In this document: piece after piece, positions 55,561 to 62,799 of the stretch
How the letters are laid out: each line of letters begins with the position of its first letter
Position numbering within the stretch: the first letter of the stretch is position 1
Source: Gaiellasilicea sp963765705
GTDB taxonomy: Bacteria; Actinomycetota; Thermoleophilia; Gaiellales; Gaiellaceae
Length of the DNA stretch: 64,000 nt
Direction of reading: 5' to 3'
Assembly (NCBI GenBank): GCA_963765705.1
Contig: CAVXXJ010000004.1
Coordinates: forward strand, 124,001 to 188,000
Notes under the pieces: generated by a model
The model's input: the letters and a program-made list of their open reading frames with translations, nothing else
What the model was told of the DNA's origin: nothing
Databases searched by the model: none
Made by a program: the position numbers and the translations under genes

Positions 55561-56954
55561 GCGTCGCAGTCCAGGAGCTCCGCGAGGCACTGGTCGAGGC
55601 GCTCGGCGAGGACGCGCGCGTGTCGGACGGCGACTCCGAGCGCGACCTGCACGCCGCCGACATGACCTTCCACCGGCCGAGGCGACCGGACCTGGTCGTC
55701 TACCCGTCCTCGACCGAGGACGTCTCCCGCGTCCTGGCAATCGCGACCGAGCGGGGCGCTGCGGTGACGCCGTTCGGCGCGGGCTCGAGTCTCGAGGGCC
55801 ACGTGATCCCGACGCGGGGCGGCATCAGCCTCGATCTCTCACGCATGAACCGCGTGCTCGAGATCGCAGCGGAAGATCTGAGCGCGACCGTGCAGGCGGG
55901 CGTGACGCGCACCGCACTCGAGCGGGCAGCCGGGGAGTACGGGCTTTTCTTCCCGGTCGATCCAGGCGCCGACGCGACGCTCGGCGGCATGGCCGCGACG
56001 AACGCGGCCGGGACGACGACGATCCGCTACGGGAAGATGCGCGCCAACGTCCTCGGCCTCGAGGTCGTGCTCGCCGACGGCACGATCGTCCGAACAGGCA
56101 GCCGCGCTCGGAAGACCTCGGCCGGCTACGACCTGACCGGGCTGCTCGTCGGCTCCGAGGGCACGCTCGGGGTGATCACGGAGGTGCGGGTGCGCCTCTA
56201 CGGCATCCCGGAGCACATCGTCGCGCAGCGCATCTCCTTCCCGACGATCGACGCCGCCTGCAGGACCGCCGCCGCCGCTGTCGCGGCCGGCTCGGCCGTG
56301 ACGCGGCTCGAGCTGCTCGATGCCTGGACGCTGGCGGCGATCAACGCCTACCGCGGTTCGAGCTACCCGGAAGGCCCGTGCCTCTTCGTCGAAGCGGCAG
56401 GGACCGAGGCGACGGTGGAAGCCGACCTCGCGCTCGTGCGCGAGCTGGCCGAGGCCGAGGGCGCGACCGAGATCGTCGACGAGCGTGACCCGACCGGTCG
56501 GGCCAAGCTGTGGGCAGCCAGACACGACGCGGCGTACGCGGCGGCGGCGGCCTCGCCGGGCAGGCACGAGCGCGCGACCGACACCTGCGTCCCGGTCTCC
56601 GAGCTCGCCGGCGCCGTCGCGTACGCCCGCTCCGAGGTCGAGCGCCTCGGCATCGACGCGGCCATCATCGGTCACGCAGGCGACGGCAACCTCCACGTCA
56701 GCATGCAGCTCGATCCCGACGACGCGGCCAAGCTGGCGATCGCGGACGAGCTCGTCGAGCGGCTCGTCGTCGACGCGCTCGCGCGCGGCGGTACGTGCTC
56801 GGGCGAGCACGGGATCGGCCTGGGCAAGATCAAGGCGCTCGAGCTCGAGCACGGCGACCTGGTGCCGCTGATGCGGGAGATCAAGCGAGTCTTCGACCCG
56901 CTCGGGATCATGAATCCGGGCAAGATCTTCAGCGACTCCGGCCCGGCGCACTGA
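55557..56954 (+). CDS. GlcD/D-lactate dehydrogenase-type FAD-linked oxidase
   Basis: 465 residues of the VAO/PCMH flavoprotein family, oxidising D-2-hydroxy acids to 2-oxo acids. PDLVVYPSSTEDVSRVLAIA, FAD pyrophosphate loop TPFGAGSSLEGHVIPTRGGI, PVDPGADATLGGMAATNAAG, RYGKMRANVLGLEVVLADGT, and C-terminal AIIGHAGDGNLHVSMQLDPD plus GGTCSGEHGIGLGKIK. No GlcE or GlcF subunit lies nearby, so it acts alone like eukaryotic D-LDH. It could oxidise the hydroxy acid left after RraA or hyu chemistry (inference). Confidence 0.92.
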   Translation: MSVAVQELREALVEALGEDARVSDGDSERDLHAADMTFHRPRRPDLVVYPSSTEDVSRVLAIATERGAAVTPFGAGSSLEGHVIPTRGGISLDLSRMNRVLEIAAEDLSATVQAGVTRTALERAAGEYGLFFPVDPGADATLGGMAATNAAGTTTIRYGKMRANVLGLEVVLADGTIVRTGSRARKTSAGYDLTGLLVGSEGTLGVITEVRVRLYGIPEHIVAQRISFPTIDAACRTAAAAVAAGSAVTRLELLDAWTLAAINAYRGSSYPEGPCLFVEAAGTEATVEADLALVRELAEAEGATEIVDERDPTGRAKLWAARHDAAYAAAAASPGRHERATDTCVPVSELAGAVAYARSEVERLGIDAAIIGHAGDGNLHVSMQLDPDDAAKLAIADELVERLVVDALARGGTCSGEHGIGLGKIKALELEHGDLVPLMREIKRVFDPLGIMNPGKIFSDSGPAH

Positions 56955-57841
56955 GCACGCGGCGCCGGGGCCAGCTGTACATCGCCGCTGCGGCAGCGGC
57001 GTGGTCGACCGCGGGCGGGCTGCAGCGGGAGCTCACGGTCGACACGCCGACCCAGGTCGCGGGGCGGGCGATCTTCGCCTTCGTCGCGCTCGGCATCTTC
57101 GTCGCGATCAGGAACCGCGGCGGCACGATCAAGGCGTTCACGTCGATGGGGATCGCCGGTCTCGGGGTGGCCGTCTGCACGGCGGTCGCCTCGGGCACGT
57201 TCATCGTCGCGCTGAACCACGCAACGGTCGCGAACGTCCTCTTTCTGCAGGCCGTTTCGCCCGTCGCCGCGGCGTTGCTCGCCTGGGTCGCGCTCGGTGA
57301 GTCGGTCACGAAGCGAGCTGGGATCGCGATGGCCGTCGCGCTCCTCGGCGTCGGCCTGATGGTCGGAGGCCCGGGAAGCGGCGGCCTGCTCGGCGTCGGC
57401 GCGTCGCTCCTGATGACGCTCGCCTTCGCCGTCAGCATCGTGATCACACGTCACCGCCGTGACATCTCGATGGTGCCGGCGATCTGCCTCTCGCAGCTGC
57501 TCGTCGTGCTCGTGGTCGCGCCGTTCGCCCACCCCGCGACGGTCGGTGAGCGCGACCTCCTCTTGCTCGCGCTCCTCGGCGTCGCCCAGATGGGTCTCGG
57601 CCTGCTGCTCTTCACGATGGGCGCCAGGTTGATCGTCGCGTCCGAGGTGGCGCTGATCACGCTGCTGGAGGTCGTGCTCGGTCCGTTCTGGGCCTGGGTG
57701 GCCGTCTCGGAGACGCCGGCGCTGATGACCGTCGTCGGCGGCGTGGTCGTGGTCGTCGCCGTCCTGCTGCAGACGACGGAGAAGAGCGCGGCGTCGGCTG
57801 TCAGCCGACGACCGTACGCCGCTCCACGTCCGGATCCGTGA
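56951..57841 (+). CDS. EamA/DMT family transporter
   Basis: About 296 residues with ten hydrophobic helices in two EamA repeats: LYIAAAAAAWSTAGGLQREL, ATVANVLFLQAVSPVAAALL, ARLIVASEVALITLLEVVLG. The best start is a CTG at 56951 overlapping the dehydrogenase stop (CTGA); no ATG or GTG lies in the right place, so the start is tentative. Probably imports or exports a small metabolite of divergon B. The C-terminus overlaps the convergent cupin gene by 41 bases. Confidence 0.85.
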   Translation: MSTRRRGQLYIAAAAAAWSTAGGLQRELTVDTPTQVAGRAIFAFVALGIFVAIRNRGGTIKAFTSMGIAGLGVAVCTAVASGTFIVALNHATVANVLFLQAVSPVAAALLAWVALGESVTKRAGIAMAVALLGVGLMVGGPGSGGLLGVGASLLMTLAFAVSIVITRHRRDISMVPAICLSQLLVVLVVAPFAHPATVGERDLLLLALLGVAQMGLGLLLFTMGARLIVASEVALITLLEVVLGPFWAWVAVSETPALMTVVGGVVVVVAVLLQTTEKSAASAVSRRPYAAPRPDP

Positions 57842-58280
57842 ACACGTCGAGCTCGTCGCGGCTCGTCGAGGAGAACTCTGACACGACCGCCCCGTCCGAC
57901 CCTGCCCGGAACCAGTGCAACGTGTCGGCCGGAATCGTGAATTGCTCGCCGGGGCGCAGCACGATCTCCTCACCCGCGACGTGCAGGTGGACGAGGCCGG
58001 CGCGGCAGCGGAACGTCTCCTCCTTGCCCGGCGTGCCGTCGAACGGAGGATGGCGGTGCTCCGGGCAGGTCTGGCCCGGATAGAGGACGAGCTCCTTCGC
58101 GCAGTAGCGGTCGGAATTCACGTAGACGAGCAGCTGCAGGCCGACTTCCCGGAGCCGCGAGAGGCCGAAGTCCGCGACCTCGATCGCCTCCCGCTCCGCG
58201 TCCGTCAGAGCGATCCCGGCCGCCTCGAGCCGCTCGCTCGCATACGCCTGCGCCTCGCGGAGCTCCTGCTCGGTGATCAT
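57801..58280 (-). CDS. D-lyxose ketol-isomerase-like cupin
   Basis: 159-residue single cupin. Metal ligands visible: PEHRHPP (His75, His77), GKEETF (Glu88) and LHWFRAG (His122). Overall plan, including YCAKELVLYPGQTCPEHR, matches the D-lyxose isomerase family (Mn2+-dependent interconversion of D-lyxose and D-xylulose), though similar cupins may act on other sugars. Start MITEQELREAQAYA. A perfect palindrome at 58332-58346 lies in its upstream region. Confidence 0.8.
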   Translation of the reverse strand: MITEQELREAQAYASERLEAAGIALTDAEREAIEVADFGLSRLREVGLQLLVYVNSDRYCAKELVLYPGQTCPEHRHPPFDGTPGKEETFRCRAGLVHLHVAGEEIVLRPGEQFTIPADTLHWFRAGSDGAVVSEFSSTSRDELDVFTDPDVERRTVVG

Positions 58281-58331
58281 CGCTGCAGGTTGGACTTGTC
58301 CGGTTGAATTACTATTCTCTTTTCACTCGGC

Positions 58332-58346
58332 ATTGCGGCACGCAAT
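58332..58346. promoter_or_regulatory. Palindrome ATTGCG-GCA-CGCAAT
   Basis: Perfect 6-bp arms with a 3-base spacer, 52 bases upstream of the cupin start in the divergent gap. The form resembles LacI- or GntR-type sugar operators; no such regulator is adjacent. Confidence 0.4.
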
Positions 58347-58368
58347 AAGCCCCATCTTACACTCGAGC

Positions 58369-58382
58369 TAAGGCTCACCTTA
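58369..58382. promoter_or_regulatory. DtxR/IdeR-like palindrome TAAGG-CTCA-CCTTA
   Basis: Perfect 5-bp arms with AGGCTCACCT in the middle, close to the IdeR/DtxR box core AGGCTAACCT. It lies 13 bases before the TTG start of the membrane protein gene at 58396. A second copy of the same form occurs at 59050-59067. Confidence 0.5.
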
Positions 58383-58395
58383 TCCAAGGATTCCC

Positions 58396-58914
58396 TTGAC
58401 GCTCTTCCGCGAAATGATGCAGGACTTCTGGCGCTGGTACGAGCGCCATCAGACGCTGAACGTCGCGATCGCGGCCGCGCTCTTCGGTCTCCAGCTCGTG
58501 CACCTGGTGTGGCTGGCGGGCGAGCCGCTCGCCGACCGGGTCTTGGGAGAGCCGCTCTTCGATCCCGGCGGCCCCCTGCGCTGGTCGCTCGTCCTCGTCG
58601 ACTACACGGAGATCCCCGCCCTCCTCTCCGTCTCACTGATCTACATCAACGACCTGCGGAAGCAGGGCGCGGCGTTGAAGCCGATCCTCTACCTGATCTT
58701 CCTCAACTCGCAGTTCCTCCACATCTTCTGGATCACCGACGAGTTCGTCGTCACCTCTGGAGCCGGAGGGACGTCGTCGCTGCCCGCCTGGCTCGCGTAC
58801 GTCGCGATCCTGATCGACTACCTGGAGCTGCCGGTGATCTACGACACGCTAAGGCGCGTGGTCGTCACGCTCCGCGAAGGCGGGCTGGCGGCTGTCCTGG
58901 GCCGTACGGACTAG
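58396..58914 (+). CDS. Membrane protein of unknown function
   Basis: 172 residues with about four membrane helices: LNVAIAAALFGLQLVHLVWL, YTEIPALLSVSLIYINDLRK, LYLIFLNSQFLHIFWITDEF and LAYVAILIDYLELPVIYDTL. Conserved-looking charged or polar residues lie inside helices (VDYTEIPAL, HIFWITDEF, LIDYLELP), which suggests metal or proton handling. TTG start chosen because AAGGA stands six bases before it; ATG at 58414 is an alternative. No known family recognised. The DtxR-like box just upstream suggests control by iron or manganese (inference). Confidence 0.75.
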   Translation: MTLFREMMQDFWRWYERHQTLNVAIAAALFGLQLVHLVWLAGEPLADRVLGEPLFDPGGPLRWSLVLVDYTEIPALLSVSLIYINDLRKQGAALKPILYLIFLNSQFLHIFWITDEFVVTSGAGGTSSLPAWLAYVAILIDYLELPVIYDTLRRVVVTLREGGLAAVLGRTD

Positions 58915-59129
58915 GAGGGTTTGGCGGCCGGACGCCGGCGGGCCGACGGCGTTCCCGGCAGCAGCCTGCGGTGCCACCCTCGGCGGTCGAGGCTCCGCTG
59001 CCGAAGCAGGGCGGCGAAGGAGAGTGTGTTCGGTGTCCCAGCCCGCATCTGTAAGGCGCACCTTACAGGAACGGGACGCCGGCTGTGTTTCAAATCGCGC
59101 GACCGCGCAATGTAGAACGAGTGACGGGC
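58915..59129. other. Intergenic region, 215 bp
   Basis: Holds an imperfect large hairpin (58956-58967 pairing with 58990-59003 with a 2-base bulge) and the DtxR-like palindrome at 59050-59067. No convincing coding sequence or RNA gene seen. Confidence 0.4.
59050..59067. promoter_or_regulatory. DtxR/IdeR-like palindrome TGTAAGG-CGCA-CCTTACA
   Basis: Perfect 7-bp arms, upstream of the STAS gene. Same TAAGG-NNCA-CCTTA core as the site at 58369-58382. Confidence 0.55.
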
Positions 59130-59459
59130 ATGGACTCCGCCGGCTTCAAGGTGATCACCCTTCCCGGCGAGTCGGACGCCTATACCGCGCCTCGGTTTCG
59201 CTCGGATCTCACGACAGCGCTCGGTGCCGACGCTCCCCTCGTCGTCGACCTGAGCCTGGCGACGTTCATCGACTCCACGATCGTCGGCGTCCTGCTCGAA
59301 GGGCTCGCCGAGTACGAGAAGCGCGAGCGCGAGCTTCTGCTGCTCCTCCCGGAGGATGCGGCACCGGAAGTGCACCGCCTGTTCGAGCTGACCGGCCTCT
59401 CCTCACTGCTGCCGGTCGTCGGGAGCTGGGACGAGGCGACGAGCCGCATCGCGCATTGA
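59130..59459 (+). CDS. STAS-domain anti-sigma factor antagonist-like protein
   Basis: 109 residues (124 if the GTG at 59085 is used). Single STAS domain: FKVITLPGESDAYTAPRFRS, then LVVDLSLATFIDSTIVGVLL with the phospho-acceptor serine in DST, and HRLFELTGLSSLLPVV. Such proteins bind anti-sigma kinases and are switched by serine phosphorylation; no kinase or sigma factor lies here. The ATG at 59130 was preferred because the extra N-terminal 15 residues (FQIARPRNVERVTG) are not typical of the fold. Confidence 0.8.
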   Translation: MDSAGFKVITLPGESDAYTAPRFRSDLTTALGADAPLVVDLSLATFIDSTIVGVLLEGLAEYEKRERELLLLLPEDAAPEVHRLFELTGLSSLLPVVGSWDEATSRIAH

Positions 59460-59469
59460 TCCGTCTGTC

Positions 59470-59784
59470 CTAGCGCGGCGCGGCGAACGACGAGACGGCG
59501 TCGACGACGAGCTTCAGCCGCCGCCCTTCATCCGTCAGCCGGTACTCGACGCGCGGCGGCCGGGCGTCGATCACACGCCGCTTGAGCATGCCGGCCTGCT
59601 CCAGCTCGACGAGCCGCTGCGCCAGCGTCCGCGGCGGGATCGCCCCGACAGCCTGCTTGAACTCGTTGAACCGAACCGCGCCCTCGTAGGACGCCCAGAG
59701 GACGGAGACGACCCAGCGCCGCTCGAGGAGGCCCGCCACCAGGCGGACCTCCTCGGGCACGGGTCTGCAGCTCCTACACCGCAT
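59470..59784 (-). CDS. HxlR family transcriptional regulator
   Basis: 104-residue winged-helix protein. MRCRSCRPVPEEVRLVAGLL, RRWVVSVLWASYEGAVRFNE, FKQAVGAIPPRTLAQRLVEL, VEYRLTDEGRRLKLVVD: the HxlR pattern. Two cysteines in CRSC at the N-terminus could sense redox state or aldehydes, as in some HxlR proteins. Its start overlaps the end of lon by 11 bases, so it is probably co-transcribed with the protease gene. Confidence 0.88.
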   Translation of the reverse strand: MRCRSCRPVPEEVRLVAGLLERRWVVSVLWASYEGAVRFNEFKQAVGAIPPRTLAQRLVELEQAGMLKRRVIDARPPRVEYRLTDEGRRLKLVVDAVSSFAAPR

Positions 59785-62056
59785 GGAGATGCTGTGACGC
59801 AGGCTCGAGCGCCAGCTCGAGCACCTCGTCGAGCGAGATCACAGGATGAAATGTCATCTCGTCGCGGACGTGCTCGGGCACGTCGTCGAGGTCCTGGCGA
59901 TTCCGCTCGGGCAGGATCACGTCCGTGAGCCCGGCGGCATGCGCCGCCAGCACCTTCTGCTTGAGACCGCCGATCGGGAGTACCCGGCCCTGCAGCGTCA
60001 CCTCGCCGGTCATGCCGATCGTGTGCTTCACCGGGCGGCCGGAGAGGAGCGACGCGAGCGCGGTCGCCATCGTGATCCCGGCGCTCGGGCCGTCCTTCGG
60101 GATCGCGCCCGCCGGAACGTGCACGTGGAAGGTCTGCTCGAACGCGTCCTCCTCGATCCCGAGCGCCTCGGCCCGGGAGCGCAGAGACGAGAGCGCGATC
60201 TGCACCGACTCCTTCATGACGTCGCCGAGCTGCCCCGTGAGGACGAGCTTGTCGCCCTTCGAGGACGTCGCCTCGACGAAGAGGACGTCGCCGCCGGTGC
60301 CGGTGACGGCGAGGCCGGTCGCGACCCCCGGCACGGCCGTCCGCTCGGCCGCCTCGCGGTAGAACTGCTGCCGACCGAGGGCGTCGCGCACCGCTTCGAT
60401 CGTCAGCTCCACCGGCGCCTCGACCTTGCCGGAGGCGATCCGCGTCGCGGTCTTGCGGAGCAGCTTCCCGAGCTCGCGCTCGAGCTGCCGCACCCCCGCC
60501 TCGCGGGTGTAGTCGGAGACGACCGTCTCGAGCACGACGTCTGAAACGGAGACCTCGTCCTCGCGCAAGCCGTTCCGCTCGCGCTGGCGCGGCCACAGGT
60601 AGCCGCGGGCGATCGCGATCTTCTCGTCGGTCGTGTAGCCGTCGAAGCGGATCACTTCCATCCGGTCGAGCAGCGGGCCCGGGATCGAGTCGGCCACGTT
60701 CGCGGTCGCGATGAAGACGACCTCGGAGAGATCGAGCTCGAGATCGAGGTAGTGGTCGCGGAACGAGTGGTTCTGCGCCGGGTCGAGCACCTCGAGCAGC
60801 GCGGACGACGGATCGCCACGCCAGTCGGCCCCGACCTTGTCGACCTCGTCGAGCAAGATCACCGGGTTCATCGTGCCCGCATCCCGGAGCGCGCGAACGA
60901 GCCGGCCCGGCAGCGCGCCGATGTACGTCCTCCGGTGGCCGCGGATCTCTGCCTCGTCGCGGACGCCGCCGAGCGACATGCGAACGAATTCGCGTCCGAG
61001 CGCGCGGGCGATCGACTCGCCGATCGAGGTCTTGCCGGTGCCCGGAGGGCCGACGAGGGTCAGGATCGCGCCGGACCGCTTGTCCGGCTCGATCCCCCGC
61101 TCTTCGCGCAGCTGCCGGACGGCGATGTACTCGACGATCCGGTCCTTGACGTCGTCGAGGCCCTCGTGGTCCGCGTCCAGCACCTCACGCGTGTGCGTCG
61201 GGTCGAGGCGCTCCTCGGAGCGCTTGCCCCACGGGACGGCAAGGATCCAGTCGAGGTAGTTGCGGATCATCGACGCCTCGGGCGAGCTGTCGCCCTGCCG
61301 CTCCAGCCGGGAGAGCTCTCGCTCCGCCTGCTCGCGGACGGGCTCGGGCAATTCGATTTCACCGAGCTTGCGTCGGTACTCGTCGACGACGGAAGCGTCG
61401 TCCTCGCCGAGCTCCTTCCGGATCGACTCCATCTGGCGGCGGAGGATGTACTCGCGCTGCTGCTTCGCGGCGCCTTCCTCGACGTCGTCGCGGATGCGGC
61501 GGCGCACCTCCATCTCGGCCAGCCGCTCGCGCTGCAGCTCGATCGCCAGCGAGAGACGGTCCTTGACGTCGAGCGTCTCCAGCAGCTCGACCTTCTGCTC
61601 GAAGCTGAAGTCGGGTGCGTAGCCGACGGTGTCGGCGAGAGCGCCGGGATCGCTGATCGAGCGCACGAAGGCCGAGATCCGGCCGTCGTCGCCGCGCAGC
61701 TCGAGGATCTCCTCGACGATGGCGCGGTACTCGCGCTCGAGCTCGCGGGTGCGTGCGTCGGCGTCGTCGCTGTCGGGGCGCTCCTCGACGTGGACGCGCA
61801 GGACTCCCTGCGCATCGGTCTCGGCGGCTCCGATGACGCCCCGGTGCAGGCCGTTGAGCGCCACCGCGCGGCCACCGCCCGGCAGCCGCACGCGGTCGGT
61901 CACCTCGGCGACCGTGCCGACGCTCGCGTAATCGTTTTCGTGGCGCGGGACGAGCAGCACGCGCTCCTCCGACCCGACGTCCACGGTCAGGGTCACATTC
62001 ATGTTCGGGAAGACGACGATGTCCTCCAGCGGTACGAGCAGCATCGTGCTCAACAC
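59774..62056 (-). CDS. lon: ATP-dependent Lon protease
   Basis: Intact 760-residue AAA+ protease (LonA). N-terminal LAN domain (MLLVPLEDIVVFPNMNVTLT) and coiled-coil to residue ~250; Walker A GPPGTGKT 336-343, Walker B VILLDEVDK 399-407; C-terminal protease domain with AIPKDGPSAG (Ser658) and GGLKQK (Lys701), the Ser-Lys dyad spaced 43 residues as in E. coli. Degrades misfolded and regulatory proteins in the cytoplasm. GTG start with GAAGGAG before it. A SigR-like promoter lies at 62091-62116. Confidence 0.97.
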   Translation of the reverse strand: MLSTMLLVPLEDIVVFPNMNVTLTVDVGSEERVLLVPRHENDYASVGTVAEVTDRVRLPGGGRAVALNGLHRGVIGAAETDAQGVLRVHVEERPDSDDADARTRELEREYRAIVEEILELRGDDGRISAFVRSISDPGALADTVGYAPDFSFEQKVELLETLDVKDRLSLAIELQRERLAEMEVRRRIRDDVEEGAAKQQREYILRRQMESIRKELGEDDASVVDEYRRKLGEIELPEPVREQAERELSRLERQGDSSPEASMIRNYLDWILAVPWGKRSEERLDPTHTREVLDADHEGLDDVKDRIVEYIAVRQLREERGIEPDKRSGAILTLVGPPGTGKTSIGESIARALGREFVRMSLGGVRDEAEIRGHRRTYIGALPGRLVRALRDAGTMNPVILLDEVDKVGADWRGDPSSALLEVLDPAQNHSFRDHYLDLELDLSEVVFIATANVADSIPGPLLDRMEVIRFDGYTTDEKIAIARGYLWPRQRERNGLREDEVSVSDVVLETVVSDYTREAGVRQLERELGKLLRKTATRIASGKVEAPVELTIEAVRDALGRQQFYREAAERTAVPGVATGLAVTGTGGDVLFVEATSSKGDKLVLTGQLGDVMKESVQIALSSLRSRAEALGIEEDAFEQTFHVHVPAGAIPKDGPSAGITMATALASLLSGRPVKHTIGMTGEVTLQGRVLPIGGLKQKVLAAHAAGLTDVILPERNRQDLDDVPEHVRDEMTFHPVISLDEVLELALEPASQHLHAV

Positions 62057-62090
62057 ATCACTCCTTCGGGGCCGGTGTCATACCAGCATC

Positions 62091-62116
62091 AACTACAAAA
62101 AGGATACCTGTATTCC
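62091..62116 (-). promoter_or_regulatory. SigR-like promoter of lon
   Basis: On the minus strand GGAAT (62116-62112), exactly 18 bases, then GTT (62093-62091), matching the SigR/SigH consensus GGAAT-N18/19-GTT used for thiol-oxidative and heat stress. Transcription would start about 28 bases before the lon start, leaving room for the GAAGGAG site. Confidence 0.55.
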
Positions 62117-62128
62117 CGGCCCTCGCAG

Positions 62129-62156
62129 TTGCCGTTCCACTAAACCTGCGTATGAT
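62129..62156 (+). promoter_or_regulatory. Promoter of the XRE-cupin gene
   Basis: TTGCCG (62129-62134), 16-bp spacer, TATGAT (62151-62156). The expected transcription start is about 62163, at or next to the ATG at 62164, so the mRNA is probably leaderless. This also rules out the ATG at 62152, which lies inside the -10 box. Confidence 0.55.
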
Positions 62157-62163
62157 CGGCCTC

Positions 62164-62742
62164 ATGCCGCGGGCGACACCTCTTGCCGCCAGGAACGACA
62201 CCCCGAAGGTGGGTGCGCGTGTCCGCTCGCTACGGCGCGAGCGCGGGCTGACGATCGAGCAGCTCGCCGCGGCCACGGCGCTGACGAAAGGCTTCATCAG
62301 CCAGCTCGAGCGCGACCGCACCGCTCCGTCGCTCTCGTCGATCGCCCGCATCTGCGACGCGCTCGGCGTGCGCCTGAGCCACATCTTCGAGCGCGAGCCC
62401 GCGCCGGCGCTCGTCCGCAGGAACGAGCGCGTGCGGGTGGACTCCGCCTTCTCCACCGACAACCACCTGCTCTCCTCGCGGGACGAGGAGCGCTTCCAGG
62501 CGATCGAGTCCGAGGTGGCGCCCGGGGCGGGCGCGGGCGACGAGCTCTCCCCGCTGCCGGGCGAGATGGAGTTCGTCTACGTGCTCGAGGGGACGCTCGA
62601 GATCCAGGTCGCGGAGGAGACGCACGTGCTCGAGCAGGGGGACGCGCTCACGTACCCGCTCTCGAAACCGCACACGTGGCGCAACCCCTCAGACACAAAA
62701 GCGCTACGCGTGCTCTGGGTTTCGGTTCCGAACCCGTACTGA
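62164..62742 (+). CDS. XRE family regulator with C-terminal cupin
   Basis: 192 residues. HTH: VGARVRSLRRERGLTIEQLA, LTKGFISQLERDRTAPSLSS, ARICDALGVRLSHIFERE. C-terminal cupin_2: GEMEFVYVLEGTLEIQVAEE and DALTYPLSKPHTWRN with one metal/ligand histidine. PuuR/SutR-type regulators of this build sense small ligands and control amino-acid or sugar metabolism. Start at ATG 62164, chosen from promoter position. Divergent from lon. Confidence 0.9.
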   Translation: MPRATPLAARNDTPKVGARVRSLRRERGLTIEQLAAATALTKGFISQLERDRTAPSLSSIARICDALGVRLSHIFEREPAPALVRRNERVRVDSAFSTDNHLLSSRDEERFQAIESEVAPGAGAGDELSPLPGEMEFVYVLEGTLEIQVAEETHVLEQGDALTYPLSKPHTWRNPSDTKALRVLWVSVPNPY

Positions 62743-62799
62743 TTCCGCGCAAGATTCCGCTCAAGTCCCTCGCGGCGAGGCCGAACACAGGCCGGAACG

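Noticed and set aside
59081..59095. CTGTGTTTCAAATC as a fourth member of the hyu palindrome family
   Set aside because: Only one arm matches; there is no complementary AACACAA arm.
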